From: TK10-74A sp965217625
Lineage (GTDB): Bacteria; Chloroflexota; Dehalococcoidia; Bin125
DNA: 64,000 nt
Direction: 5' to 3'
NCBI GenBank assembly: GCA_965217625.1
Contig: OZ244557.1
Coordinates: forward strand, 1,736,001 to 1,800,000
Positions 51,914 through 61,123 of this stretch are shown here, in pieces (within the stretch, counting starts at the first letter, position 1; each line of letters opens with the position of its first letter). The notes under the pieces are model-generated. The model searched no databases, was not told the origin of the DNA, and saw nothing but the letters and a program-made list of their open reading frames with translations. Both the position numbers and the translations under genes were made by a program.

Positions 51914-53188
51914 CTATTCGCTCGTCAGGCAGCGAAATCCGTCGAGTACGGCGGGCCGCTCGTCCTCGCTGATCGATTGTAGCGTGAACGAGCGACCGCC
52001 CTCTTCGCAGTACCAGGAGAAGACGCGCACGGGGATGCTGTTGCCGGCGGCGTCGGCGGCAGTGAAGATGCCCACGCGGCCGCTGATCGCATCAGTGAGC
52101 TGGAAATCGGCGCGCGAGTCCTCGACCGAGGAGACCGCGCCGGGGGGCTGCGCCCCGGCGTCGATGGCGGTGTCGGCGTTGTAGATCGCCTGGCTGAGCG
52201 ACTCCCAGGTGAGGATGTATTGCAGGACGCCCTCGGCGTTCTGGGCGAAGAAGCGGCCGCCGTCGGCGGTGGGCTGGTTCGCGACGCCGGCCAGGGGCAA
52301 CTCGCCGACGAAGCCGCTGACGTCGTAGGCGACGCCGAAGCCGAAGCGGGTGTAGTCGCCCGGCAGGCTGCCGGGCTCGGGGACGGCCAGGAACGAGTCG
52401 AGCGTCTGCTGCAGCACCGGCTCCAGCTCGGCGAAGGCGTCATCGATCGCGCCGGCGTTGACGATGTAGGCGATCGGGCCGACCTGCGTGACCAACGACC
52501 GCCAGCGCTCGACGACGCCGCCGGTCGCGCGCCGGTCGACCTCCCAATCGATGATCAGGGCCGGCGTGACCCCGTCCGTCGCGAGGCTGACCTCCTGGCG
52601 CGCGAGGATGGTCGGCTCGCGATCGCCCACTGTCTCGGCCTGCCAGACGGCCTGCAGGTCGTCGAGCGTTGCGTCCGCCGCGACGGCGCGGGTGGTGACG
52701 TTGATGGCGGTCGGATCGGTCTCGGATCGGAAGATGACGAGGTCGATGCCGCCGGGGTTGATGTCGCAGAAGGGGCCGCAGACCAAGTCGAGGCTGTAGC
52801 CGTAGGTGGGGCTGCGGTAGCGCCGCACGATGTCGTCGGCGAGTTCGAGGCCGCCGTCGTCATCGGCGGCGTCTTCGGCGGCGCCGTCATCGGCGGGGGC
52901 GTCGGCGGCTTGGTCGGCGGCGTCGCCGTCGGCCGCGTCGCCCGACTGAGCGTCGTCCTGGGAGTCCTCGCGGCTGTCGCTCTGGGTTGCGCTCTGGGCG
53001 GCGTCGTCATCGGCCGAGGCCTGGCCGGCGTCGCCGGCTTCGGACGCGGCGGCCGCCGGGCGGAAGAACTCGTCGGATTCGACCGCCTCGTTGCTGACGC
53101 TGCAGGCCGCCGCGAGCAGCGACCCGACGATCAGCAGCCCGATGGCCGTGAGCACTGCAACACGCGTGGAGCGAAGGGGGAGGGTCAC
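51914..53188 (-). CDS. Lipoprotein with acidic low-complexity stalk
   Basis: 424 residues. GTG start after AGGAG. Type II signal peptide ending LLAAAC (C29). About residues 35-115 are Asp/Ala/Ser-rich, a disordered acidic stalk. The C-terminal ~300 residues (RRYRSPTYGYSLDLVCGPFCDINPGGIDLVIFR..., NAGAIDDAFAELEPVLQQTLDSFL) resemble PsbP/LpqN-like secreted proteins in which a domain scans peptide or lipid ligands; this is tentative. The C-terminus (RSFTLQSISEDERPAVLDGFRC) carries a second Cys. Function unknown. Confidence 0.75.
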   Translation of the reverse strand: MTLPLRSTRVAVLTAIGLLIVGSLLAAACSVSNEAVESDEFFRPAAAASEAGDAGQASADDDAAQSATQSDSREDSQDDAQSGDAADGDAADQAADAPADDGAAEDAADDDGGLELADDIVRRYRSPTYGYSLDLVCGPFCDINPGGIDLVIFRSETDPTAINVTTRAVAADATLDDLQAVWQAETVGDREPTILARQEVSLATDGVTPALIIDWEVDRRATGGVVERWRSLVTQVGPIAYIVNAGAIDDAFAELEPVLQQTLDSFLAVPEPGSLPGDYTRFGFGVAYDVSGFVGELPLAGVANQPTADGGRFFAQNAEGVLQYILTWESLSQAIYNADTAIDAGAQPPGAVSSVEDSRADFQLTDAISGRVGIFTAADAAGNSIPVRVFSWYCEEGGRSFTLQSISEDERPAVLDGFRCLTSE

Positions 53189-53196
53189 ACGGTCTC

Positions 53197-54054
53197 CTAG
53201 CCGGGGGCGCCGGCGGGCTTGCGGGCCACGGCGATCAATCGCTCTCCCGCATCGTGCGGGGGGAGATCGTCGAGGTCGTACGACGCGAAGCAACGCTCCG
53301 GCCGCAACCCAGCGGTCTCCAGCAGCCCTTCCAACTCGAAGCGGAAGATGTGGCGGAGCGGGAATCGTGCCAGCGTGCGGTGGACCACTCCGTCGCTCCG
53401 CGTTTCATCATACAGATACGTGATCCATTGGATTTGGATTGCCGGGGCCGGATCCGACGCGGCGAACTTCATCACGGTGTGGCCGCTGCGAGGGTCGGTG
53501 CGGGTCCATTGCAGGCGCAGCGTGGCGAGTTCCGGCGACCAATCGCCCGGGACGAAGGCGGGCAGATCGGCGACGAACCAGCCGCCGGGACGCAGCAGCC
53601 GGGCGACGTTGCGCAGCGCCTCCAACTGGTCGCTGCGGGTGAGGAGATGGCAGAGCCCGGCCAGCGGGACGATGACGAGGTCGAATGCGCCCGCCGCGAG
53701 GGCGGGATCGGGCGGCGGCCGGCGGATGTCGGCCTGCAGGACCGTGACGCCGGCAGCGGGGTCGGCGAATCGCTCGCGGGCATGCGCGAGCATGGCCGGG
53801 CTGGCGTCGATGCCGACGACGCGGCAGCCCGCGGCGGCGAGGTGGGCGGCGACGCGCCCCGTGCCCACCCCGACGTCGAGGACGGCGGGGCCGGCCAGCC
53901 GCGCGTACTCCCGATAGAGCGGCAGATCATCGACGAGCGCGCCCATGTCGAGCTCGTAGAACGGAGCGATGCGGGCCATGGCCGCCTCGATCTCGGCCGC
54001 GCCGACCGGGAGGCCGTCGGGGTCGATCAGCGGGGGGTCGGGGGGAGCGGTCAT
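53197..54054 (-). CDS. SAM-dependent methyltransferase
   Basis: 285 residues. Motif I VLDVGVGTGRVA, then GIDASPAMLAHARERF and ADIRRPP form a class I Rossmann methyltransferase. RHIFRFELEGLLETAGL and FASYDLDD near the end are typical of the cyclopropane/glycine-like group. Substrate unknown. Start is the ATG of MTAPPD; ribosome site weak. Confidence 0.9.
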   Translation of the reverse strand: MTAPPDPPLIDPDGLPVGAAEIEAAMARIAPFYELDMGALVDDLPLYREYARLAGPAVLDVGVGTGRVAAHLAAAGCRVVGIDASPAMLAHARERFADPAAGVTVLQADIRRPPPDPALAAGAFDLVIVPLAGLCHLLTRSDQLEALRNVARLLRPGGWFVADLPAFVPGDWSPELATLRLQWTRTDPRSGHTVMKFAASDPAPAIQIQWITYLYDETRSDGVVHRTLARFPLRHIFRFELEGLLETAGLRPERCFASYDLDDLPPHDAGERLIAVARKPAGAPG

Positions 54055-54228
54055 GGGGGGTCTCGTGGCTCGGCGAGGCCACGTGGCTCGCGGGCTACCG
54101 GTACGGCCTGACAGTACCAGTGACCGGCGATGGGGCCCGCGATCCGGTTTGACCACGCCTCGGGCGGCTGCGTAGCCTGCGGCTGCGCCGCCCACGAGAG
54201 CACCGGCGGCAGCCGCGGAGGACGAGCG

Positions 54229-54753
54229 ATGGTCGTGCAGGCTGACCTGCGGGCGCTGATCCGCGACATCCCCGACTTCCCGGCGGCGGGCATCCTGTTC
54301 CGCGACATCACGCCGCTGCTGGGCGACGCGGCGGCGTTCGGCCGGGCGCTGGATTGGTTCGCGGCGCTGCCGGCGGCGCGGGAGGCGACCGCGATCGTGG
54401 GGATCGAGTCGCGCGGGTTCATCTTCGGCGCGCCGCTCGCAGCGCGACTGGGGGTGGGGTTCGTGCCGGTGCGCAAGGAGGGCAAGTTGCCGCACGCGGC
54501 GCACGCCGAGGAGTACGCGCTGGAGTACGGCACGAACACGCTGGAGATCCACCGCGATGCGCTGTCGGCGGCGGACCGCGTGCTGGTGGTCGACGACCTG
54601 CTGGCGACCGGGGGCACGGCGCGGGCGGCGGCGCGGCTGATCGAGATGACGGGGGCCAGCGTCGCCGGACTGGCGTTCCTCATCGAGCTGGGCGAACTGG
54701 ATGGGCGCGCGCTGCTGCCCGGCTATCCAGTCGACGCCCTGATCACGTACTGA
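54229..54753 (+). CDS. apt: Adenine phosphoribosyltransferase
   Basis: 174 residues. IRDIPDFPAAGILFRDITPLL is the Apt N-terminus; VGIESRGFIFG, RKEGKLP and the PRPP loop VLVVDDLLATGGTA complete it. It makes AMP from adenine and PRPP. ATG after GGAGGACGAGCG. It opens a four-gene purine-salvage and methylthio-type operon followed by mtnP, a PfkB kinase and a GNAT gene. Confidence 0.95.
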   Translation: MVVQADLRALIRDIPDFPAAGILFRDITPLLGDAAAFGRALDWFAALPAAREATAIVGIESRGFIFGAPLAARLGVGFVPVRKEGKLPHAAHAEEYALEYGTNTLEIHRDALSAADRVLVVDDLLATGGTARAAARLIEMTGASVAGLAFLIELGELDGRALLPGYPVDALITY

Positions 54754-54763
54754 GCGCCCGCCG

Positions 54764-55656
54764 ATGCCCGCCACACCCCCCGATCCCGCCACGCCCGACG
54801 CCACGCTCGCCGTGATCGGCGGCTCCGGCTTCGCCCGCATGGAGGAACTGGACGCCCCCCTGGTCTGGGAAGCGACGACCCCGTTCGGGGCGCCCAGCGC
54901 GCCGATCACCATCGGCACGCTGCACGGCCGCCGCGTGGCCTTCCTACCGCGGCACGGGCCGGGGCACTCGCTGCTGCCGGGGGAAGTGCCGTATCGGGCC
55001 AACGTCTGGGCGCTGAAGGCGCTGGGCGTGCAGGGCGTCATCGCGGTGAGCGCGGTCGGGTCGCTGCGGCAGGTGATCGCGCCCGGCGACATGGTCGTGC
55101 CGGACCAAATCATCGACCGCACGCGGCACGACCGCCCGGCGACGTTCTTCGGCGACGGCATCGTCGCGCACGTGGGCTTCGCCGACCCGTTCTGCGCCGA
55201 CCTGGGCGCCCGGCTCGTGGCGGGCTGCGCCGCCGTCGGCGGGCGCGTGCACGCGGGGGGCACCTACATCGCGATGGAGGGGCCGCTGTTCTCCACCCGG
55301 CCGAGTCGCACCTCTACCGATCCTGGGGCGGATCGATCATCGGCATGACGGCGCTGCCGGAGGCGAAACTGGCCCGCGAGGCCGAGATCGCCTACGCGAT
55401 GCTGGCCACCGCGACCGACTACGACGTCTGGCACGAGACCGAGGCGGACGTGTCGGTCGAGGTGGTGCTGGCGCGGCTGCGCGAGAACGTCGCGCGGGCG
55501 CAGCGGGCCGTCGCGGAGACGATCCGCGCGCTGCCGGCCGACTGGACGAGCACGGCTCGGGGCGCCCTGCGGCACGCGATCGTGACGGACCCGTCGCGGA
55601 TCCCCGACCGCGTGCGGCGCGACCTGGCGCCGATCATCGGGGAGTACCTGCCGTGA
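54764..55656 (+). pseudogene. mtnP: 5'-methylthioadenosine phosphorylase, frameshifted
   Basis: The N-terminal 178 residues (LAVIGGSGF, PRHGPGH, RANVWALKALG, MEGPLFSTR) and the C-terminal piece from MTALPEAKLAREAEIAYAML form one mtnP, but the frame breaks near 55300: after ACCCGG a G is missing, since GCC-GAG-TCG-CAC would give AESHLYRSW. As read, the first frame runs into TGA at 55346-55348. The cause could be a real frameshift or a sequencing error in a G/C-rich run. An intact enzyme would split methylthioadenosine to adenine, feeding Apt upstream. About 297 residues if repaired. Confidence 0.85.
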
Positions 55657-56603
55657 CGGCCCGACCCGCCACGGCGGCGGTGGCGATCGTGGGGGCGGTG
55701 ACGTTCGACGACATTGCGACGCCGGCGGCCTCCGTGCGGCGGGAGCTGGGGGGGTCGGCGCCGTACGCGGCGCTGGCGGCGGCGCTGCTCGGACCGGTGC
55801 AACTGGTGTCGGTCGTCGGCGACGACGCCCCGCCGGCCTGGCTCGAGCGCCTGGCCGGGCGGGGGATCGACGTCTCCGGCGTGCGCGTCGTCCCGGGGCC
55901 GACGTTCCACTGGAGCTGCCGCTACCGCGCCAACCTGGAGGACCGCGACACCGTCTTCTCGCGGCCCGGCACCTTCGCGACGGCGCGGCTCGAGGCGCCC
56001 CGCGACGCGGCGCAGGTGTCGCACGTCTTCCTGAGTTCGAGCGACGCGGAGCAGAACCGGGCCGCGATCGCGGCGTACCGGGGGCGCCGCCTGACGATGC
56101 TGGACACGATCGAGGGGGAGATCGTGCGGGCGCGGCCGGCCCTGCTGGACACCGTCGCCGAGGTCGACATCGTCTCGATCAACGACTCCGAGGCGCGGCT
56201 GCTGATCGGCGCAGCGGAGACGGCGTCGCGGGCCGATCTGGCGACGCGGACGCTGGCCCTGCTGACGCGGCTGGGGGCGCAAACGCTGCTGCTGAAGCAC
56301 GGCCCCGGCGGCGTCACGCTGGCCGACGCGCGCGGGCTGCGCCGGGTGGCGGCGGCGCGCGCCGCCCGCGTGGTCGACCCGACGGGGGCCGGCGACGCCT
56401 TCGCGGGGGCGGCGCTGGCGGCGCTGGCGCGGGGCGCGGCGCTGGAGGACGCAGTGCGCTGGGGCTGCGCGACGGCCTCGTTCGTGGTGGAGGCGTTCGG
56501 GATGGCGCGCCTGTGGGAGATCGGCCGCGGGGAGGTGGAGCAGCGCGCCGCGACGATCCCCGCCGCCGCGCCGCTGCCCGCGGTGGAACGGGCGCTGTCG
56601 TGA
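55653..56603 (+). CDS. PfkB-family carbohydrate kinase
   Basis: 316 residues. GGSAPYAALAAALLG near the N-terminus and DPTGAGDAFAGAALAAL (anion hole) are the two PfkB signatures. The fold includes VSVVGDDAPPAWLERLAGRGIDVSG. Substrate could be a ribose or a nucleoside, given its position after apt and mtnP, but this is inference. Start GTG overlaps the mtnP stop (GTGA). Confidence 0.88.
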   Translation: MTARPATAAVAIVGAVTFDDIATPAASVRRELGGSAPYAALAAALLGPVQLVSVVGDDAPPAWLERLAGRGIDVSGVRVVPGPTFHWSCRYRANLEDRDTVFSRPGTFATARLEAPRDAAQVSHVFLSSSDAEQNRAAIAAYRGRRLTMLDTIEGEIVRARPALLDTVAEVDIVSINDSEARLLIGAAETASRADLATRTLALLTRLGAQTLLLKHGPGGVTLADARGLRRVAAARAARVVDPTGAGDAFAGAALAALARGAALEDAVRWGCATASFVVEAFGMARLWEIGRGEVEQRAATIPAAAPLPAVERALS

Positions 56604-56613
56604 GGAGGCGGCC

Positions 56614-57573
56614 GTGACCGACGCATTGCGCCGCGAGGGCCGGGCGCGTCGCGCGGGGCGGGCCCGCCGCGACTTCGTGCTGCGGGAGTCGCGCGACCCG
56701 CGGGCGCTGGCGGCGATCCTGGGCCGGGACCGGCTGCACGCGGCCTACGCGCTGGCGCAGTTGGACCCCGAGGCGTTCGACCACGCCCGCTACTGGCTGT
56801 GCGAAGGCCCGGCCGGATCGGCCGCGGACGGGACGGGGCGGGTGAGCCTGGTCTGCCACTCGCAGGCGGGGCTGGGCGACACGACCTACGTCATGGGCCC
56901 GCCCGAGGGGGTGGCGCACATCCTGGCGCTGCACCCGGGCGCGTATCAGACGTTCATCACGGCGCGACCGGCGCACCTCGAGGCGCTGGCGTCGGCCTAC
57001 CGGCTGCGCAACCCCCGCACGATGCGGCGCATGCACGTGACCCGCGACAACTTCCTAACAGCGCCGCGAACAGCGCCGGGAACAGCGCCGGGGCCGGGGC
57101 CGGCGTTCCGGCTGCGTCCCACGCACGTGCGTGCGCTCAACCGGCTCTACAGCAGCGAGGGGGCCCCGGCGACGTATGGGGCGCGGCACCTCCGGGAGGG
57201 CTGCTACTACGGCGTCCAGCACGAGGGGGAGCTGCTGGCGGTGGCGGGGACGCACTCGCTGAGCGCCCGGGCCGGCGTCGCGGTGCTGGGCAACGTCTTC
57301 ACGCACCCCGCGGCCCGCGGGCGGGGCCTGGCGACGCTCACCACCAGCGCCGTCACGGCGGCGCTCTTGGCGGGCCATCCCGACGTCGTGCTGTCCGTCG
57401 AGCCGGAGAACGGGCCGGCGGTCCGGGCCTATCGGCGGCTGGGCTACCGCGACGCGGGCGCGATCGTGGAGGCGCAGGGGCAGCGCCGGGCGGGCAGCGT
57501 GACGACGGCGCTGCGCCGCCGCCTGGCGGCGCACCGGGGACGTCACGCGGGCGTGGAGATCGTGCGCGGCTGA
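56614..57573 (+). CDS. GNAT-family acetyltransferase (two-domain)
   Basis: 319 residues. The C-terminal half has the GNAT motif: VLGNVFTHPAARGRGLATLTTSAV and VEPENGPAVRAYRRLGYRDAG. The N-terminal half (about 1-150) resembles an additional degenerate GNAT-like domain. A 12-bp repeat (AACAGCGCCGGG, 57057-57092) forms the linker. GTG start. Last gene of the apt operon; acceptor unknown. Confidence 0.85.
   Translation: MTDALRREGRARRAGRARRDFVLRESRDPRALAAILGRDRLHAAYALAQLDPEAFDHARYWLCEGPAGSAADGTGRVSLVCHSQAGLGDTTYVMGPPEGVAHILALHPGAYQTFITARPAHLEALASAYRLRNPRTMRRMHVTRDNFLTAPRTAPGTAPGPGPAFRLRPTHVRALNRLYSSEGAPATYGARHLREGCYYGVQHEGELLAVAGTHSLSARAGVAVLGNVFTHPAARGRGLATLTTSAVTAALLAGHPDVVLSVEPENGPAVRAYRRLGYRDAGAIVEAQGQRRAGSVTTALRRRLAAHRGRHAGVEIVRG
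57057..57092 (+). repeat. Three 12-bp tandem repeats inside the GNAT gene
   Basis: AACAGCGCCGCG, AACAGCGCCGGG, AACAGCGCCGGG in a row, coding the Thr-Ala-Pro-Gly linker between the two halves of the protein. Confidence 0.75.
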
Positions 57574-57623
57574 CCGAAACCGCGCCCCCCCACTTCAGAT
57601 GCGACGGCGTGCGGCCGGCTCGG

Positions 57624-58530
57624 CTACCCGCGCTCGCCGGTCAGGGTCGGCACGAGGTCCCCCAACGTGATGGCGAAGTCGTTTTCCTGGGTGTGGAGAA
57701 ACGCCGGGAGAGTCAACCGATTCTGCTTTGCGAGGTGTCTCATCATTGCAGGTGTGGAAATGCCGGCCACCCGATGCCAGTCGATTGGCGTCTCCGGATC
57801 GCACGTGCGTAATGACACCGCGAGGCGCCGATCGTCGGTCGTCTGCGTCGCGTGGATGGTGTTGAGGCTCAGCAGCAGCAGGTCGCCGGGCCCCACCTCC
57901 GGCGTCTCCATGACCTCCTCGATTTCGAAGTCCTCCTCCACCCAGTGGACGCCGCTCCAGTCGGACGTGTAGACCGTCCCCCCGTCACGCAGCGAGCGCA
58001 GAAAACTCGCGCCCGAGCGCCGGCAGAGGTTGAAGAGTCGCGGCGACTTTTCGCGAAGCCGATCCCAGGGAATGACGCGCAGGCCCGCCTCGGTACGCGA
58101 AGGCTTGACCAACGGAATCCAGTAATTGAGATGCGTCCGGTTGAACTCCGTCAGGAAGAAGTGCTCGTGATCCTGATGCACGGGAAGATTGGTGACCGGC
58201 GTCTGCAGATAGAGGATTTGATAGAGCGCGGCCTTGGCTCCGGTGAGTTCCTGGGCGAACGCTTCCATCCGCGGACGGATGCCTTGGAAGGTTTCTTTGC
58301 GGCCCATTGCATTCGAACGCAGAGCTCCCGTCACTGGCTGATCGCCACGGAGCCGCGCCGCCCGCTTGTCTTGCGGTGGGGGGGGGGGGATAGTCCGGGC
58401 AGACATCGAATTCGTCCACGAGGAAGTCGATCTCCTCACGGCTCAGGCAGTCCGGGATCACGCAGAAGCCCCGTTCATCGAGCTCGGCGGCGATGGCGTT
58501 GAAATCAGTCAGATCGTTGCGGTGGCTCAT
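57624..58530 (-). pseudogene. PhyH-type 2-oxoglutarate dioxygenase, frame broken at a 12-G tract
   Basis: The first 50 residues (NDLTDFNAIAAELDERGFCVIPDCLSREEIDFLVDEF) lie in one frame and the remainder (AMGRKETFQGI..., VTNLPVHQDHEHFFLTEF, HATQTTDDRRLAVSLRTC) in another. The HxD metal motif is HQDHEH, with a downstream His/Arg pair (HATQTTDDRR). The frames meet at a run of 12 G (58378-58389) that encodes PPPP. One base fewer, or two more, would restore a ~301-residue PhyH protein. It could be phase-variable or a sequencing artefact. It lies downstream of the solute-binding gene on the same strand. Confidence 0.8.
58378..58389. repeat. 12-G homopolymer inside the dioxygenase gene
   Basis: A run of 12 G at the exact point where the PhyH frames change. 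See also the 26-G run at 61090. Confidence 0.85.
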
Positions 58531-58562
58531 GACCGTGCCTGTCCCTGCAACACCCGCGCCCG

Positions 58563-58696
58563 CGCCCCCTCCCGGAGGGAGAGGGAATCGGATCCCCTCT
58601 CCCCCTTGGGGGAGAGGGTTAGGGTGAGGGGGGCCTCGGCGGGCGCCGGACCCTCACCCTAGCCCTCTCCCAGAGGGAGAGGGGACCGGAGCCCCC
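58563..58696. repeat. Dispersed intergenic hairpin repeat, copy D (double)
   Basis: Three tandem hairpins: CCCTCCCGGAGGGAGAGGG, CCCTCTCCCCCTTGGGGGAGAGGG and CCCTCTCCCAGAGGGAGAGGG, between the solute-binding gene and the PhyH gene. Same family as copies A, B, C and E. Confidence 0.8.
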
Positions 58697-58697
58697 G

Positions 58698-61016
58698 CTA
58701 GACGCCGGGCTTGCCCTCGAACCACGACCGGTACAGCGCCTGGGTGGCGGCGGTGCTGCTGTTGGTCGGGCCGTAGCCCTTGACCCAGGGACGGTGTCCG
58801 ACGATCGGCAGGCCCCAATTCCAGTAGATCTGGGGATTGTGCTCCTCGAGCAGCTTGGTCTGGATCTCGTCGTAGATCGGCACACGGTTCTCGGTGCCGA
58901 TGGTCGTGCGTCCCTGCTCCAGCAGCGCGTCGATCTCGGGGTCCGAGAGTTCGCCCCAGTTCCGTGCACCGTCGGTGTGGTGGCCGCTGTGGAGGGCGTC
59001 GGGGTCGAACGCGCCCCCGAGGCCATGGAAGTGGATGGAGAAATTCCCCGACGTCCGCCTGGAGTGGCCCTCCGCGTTGTTGACCTCCTCGATCGCGACG
59101 TCGAAGCCGATTTCGGCAACGCTCTGCTGGAACACCTGACCGTGCTCGATGACTCCGGCCCAGACGCTCATCGGCGGCACGCTCGCCGGGTCGTAGCCGC
59201 TGGCGTCGAGCAGCCGCCGGCCCTCGGCCAGGTCCTCCTCGCGCAGGGCGCCGGAGCGGTAGCCGGGCAGTTGGCGCAGCTCGTCGACGCTCCACGCGTA
59301 TACGCCGGCCGCGTGGGAGATGGGCCCGCCGATCTCCGTCGCGGCGTTGGGGATCGCGTTGGCCAGTTCCCGGTTGGTGGCGAGATGCAGGGCGAGGCGC
59401 ACGCGCGGGTCGGTGTAGGGCTCGACCTTGGTGTGGATGTGGCACGAACACCAGTTCCAGGTCGCATTCATGGGCACGTCGACGACGTTCTCCTCGCCGA
59501 CCTGGGCTCGCACGGCATCGTTCTCCGGCTTGAAGCCCAGCCACGGATGATTCAGGATGTCGGCCTCGCCAGCGACGTACTGCGCGGCCCGATACGCCGG
59601 GTCGGCGTAATTCCAGTTCGCCCGGAAGCCGTCGAAGTAGGGGAGCGGGTTGCGGAAGTAGTTGGGGTTGCGCTCGAGCTCGGTTTGGACATCGGCCTCA
59701 CGGGAGACAAACTGCATGCCGCCGGTGCCGATGGCGGCCTCGGGGTTGGTGGCGATGCCGTCGTCGCCGAAGGCCTCGACCGCGTCGCGTGAGATCATCA
59801 GCATCTGGATCTCGCCGACGGCGGTGAGCAGCGGCGCGAACACCTCTTTCATCTTGAGGCGCAGGGTGAGCTCGTCGGTGACCTCGTACTGGTCGACGCT
59901 GGAGAAGCGGTCTGTCCAGATGAACTCGGGGTGGTCCTGACCGAAGCGGGCGAGTCCGAACGCGGCGTCTTCGGCGACGAACTGGCGGCCGTTCAGCGGC
60001 GGCTTGTCCTGCCAATGCACGTTCGGCTTGATGTTGTAGACGAAGGTGAGGTCATCGACGACCTCGGGCAGCTCCGCCATCGCCGAGGTGAGCACACCGC
60101 CGTTATCGAGGTAGTTGATGTGGTCGTAGATCGGGAACCAGCCGCTGTCGAGGCCGCCGTGGTCGGCGATGGCCGGGTCCAGGATGCCTCCATCAGGCGC
60201 AAAGAAGGTGATGACGCCTCCATGCTGCGGGCCGGTGGCCGGGGCCGCGTCCTCCTCCGCCGCCATGGCCGCGCTCTCGGCGGCCTGCTGGGCCGCGTCG
60301 GCGGCCTCCTGGGCGGCCGCGACGGCCGCAGCGGCGGTCTCGGCCGCGGCTTCGGCGGTCTCCTGGGCCGTGGCGGCGGCCTGCCCGGCGGCGGCGGACG
60401 CCTCGCCGGCGGCTTCGGCCGCAGCGGCTGCGGCAGCCGCAGCCTCGTCGATGGCGGCCTGGGCGGCCTCGGCGGTGGCCGTCCCGGCCTCGACCGCGGC
60501 GGCCGCATCGCGCGCGGCCTGGGCGGCGGCCTCGGCCGCCTCGGAGGCGGCGGCGGCGACGGCCGCAGCAGCCTGATCGCCAGCCGCGGACGCGGCATCG
60601 GCAGCCTGGGCGGCCGCCGCGGCGGCGGCTTCCGCGGCGGCGGCCGCGTTGGCGGCATCCTCCGACTCGGCCGCCTCGGCGGCCAGCGCGGCCGCGTCTG
60701 CCGCAGCGGCGGCGGCCTGCGCGGCCGCGTCGGAGGCCTCCCCCGCGGCGTCGGCCGCGTCGGCCGCGGCGGCCGCGGCGGCCTCCGTTTCGGCGGCGCG
60801 CGCCTCCCCGGCGGCGATGGCCGCCGCCGCGGCCTCTTCCGCGGCCGTGGCGGCGCGTTCCGCCGCCACGGCCCCGGCGTCGGGCTCGTCGTCGTCGCCG
60901 CAGCCGACCAGCGCGAGGCCGGCTGCTCCAACGCCGGCTTTGGCGCTGGCTCCCAACATGGTGCGGCGCGAGATCTTTCGCTGTCGCAGACTCGTCCAAT
61001 AGTTGCGGTCGCTCAT
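58698..61016 (-). CDS. ABC transporter family 5 solute-binding lipoprotein with Ala-rich stalk, second copy
   Basis: 772 residues. N-terminus (MSDRNYWTSLRQRKISRRTMLGA) almost identical to the first copy at 43976, including the Tat-type SRRTML and the C39 lipobox. Residues about 47-258 are the Ala/Glu stalk. The binding domain (ITFFAPDGGILDPAIADHGG, AVEAFGDDGIATNPEAAIGTGGMQF, LALHLATNRELANAIP) differs from the first copy, so it takes a different ligand. No permease or ATPase is adjacent; the next gene is a PhyH dioxygenase. The upstream leader and a 26-G tract are described separately. Confidence 0.9.
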   Translation of the reverse strand: MSDRNYWTSLRQRKISRRTMLGASAKAGVGAAGLALVGCGDDDEPDAGAVAAERAATAAEEAAAAAIAAGEARAAETEAAAAAAADAADAAGEASDAAAQAAAAAADAAALAAEAAESEDAANAAAAAEAAAAAAAQAADAASAAGDQAAAAVAAAASEAAEAAAQAARDAAAAVEAGTATAEAAQAAIDEAAAAAAAAAEAAGEASAAAGQAAATAQETAEAAAETAAAAVAAAQEAADAAQQAAESAAMAAEEDAAPATGPQHGGVITFFAPDGGILDPAIADHGGLDSGWFPIYDHINYLDNGGVLTSAMAELPEVVDDLTFVYNIKPNVHWQDKPPLNGRQFVAEDAAFGLARFGQDHPEFIWTDRFSSVDQYEVTDELTLRLKMKEVFAPLLTAVGEIQMLMISRDAVEAFGDDGIATNPEAAIGTGGMQFVSREADVQTELERNPNYFRNPLPYFDGFRANWNYADPAYRAAQYVAGEADILNHPWLGFKPENDAVRAQVGEENVVDVPMNATWNWCSCHIHTKVEPYTDPRVRLALHLATNRELANAIPNAATEIGGPISHAAGVYAWSVDELRQLPGYRSGALREEDLAEGRRLLDASGYDPASVPPMSVWAGVIEHGQVFQQSVAEIGFDVAIEEVNNAEGHSRRTSGNFSIHFHGLGGAFDPDALHSGHHTDGARNWGELSDPEIDALLEQGRTTIGTENRVPIYDEIQTKLLEEHNPQIYWNWGLPIVGHRPWVKGYGPTNSSTAATQALYRSWFEGKPGV
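60260..60850 (-). repeat. Ala-stalk low-complexity coding repeat of the second solute-binding protein
   Basis: In-frame GC-rich repetition, sharing near-identical stretches with the stalk-coding region at 45605-46230, which suggests duplication or gene conversion between the two loci. Confidence 0.8.
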
Positions 61017-61042
61017 GACATGTTCCTTTCCGGTACCCGGCT

Positions 61043-61073
61043 GTCCCTTTGTGGGACCGCTCGGTGCACGAGC
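61043..61073 (-). promoter_or_regulatory. Conserved leader with hairpin, second copy
   Basis: GTCCCTTTGTGGGAC (61043-61057) and CGCTCGGTGCACGAGC, nearly identical to 46420-46450. The same leader precedes both Ala-stalk solute-binding genes. Confidence 0.6.
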
Positions 61074-61089
61074 TTTCATAGTATAGATC

Positions 61090-61115
61090 GGGGGGGGGGG
61101 GGGGGGGGGGGGGGG
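61090..61115. repeat. 26-G homopolymer upstream of the second solute-binding gene
   Basis: A run of 26 G located 74 bases upstream of the gene start. Together with the 12-G run in the next gene, it makes this unit a candidate for slippage-based switching. Long homopolymers also raise the risk of assembly error. Confidence 0.85.
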
Positions 61116-61123
61116 ATAGTGTT

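Noticed and set aside
53197..55263. Long minus-strand frame extending the methyltransferase back across apt and mtnP
   Set aside because: Only the part after the ATG at 54054 has methyltransferase character; the rest is the complement of apt and mtnP.
55301..55348. In-frame TGA in mtnP as a selenocysteine codon, given tRNA-Sec in the window
   Set aside because: The residues before the TGA are already out of the mtnP frame from near 55300; a one-base shift explains both halves, and mtnP has no Cys/Sec at this site.
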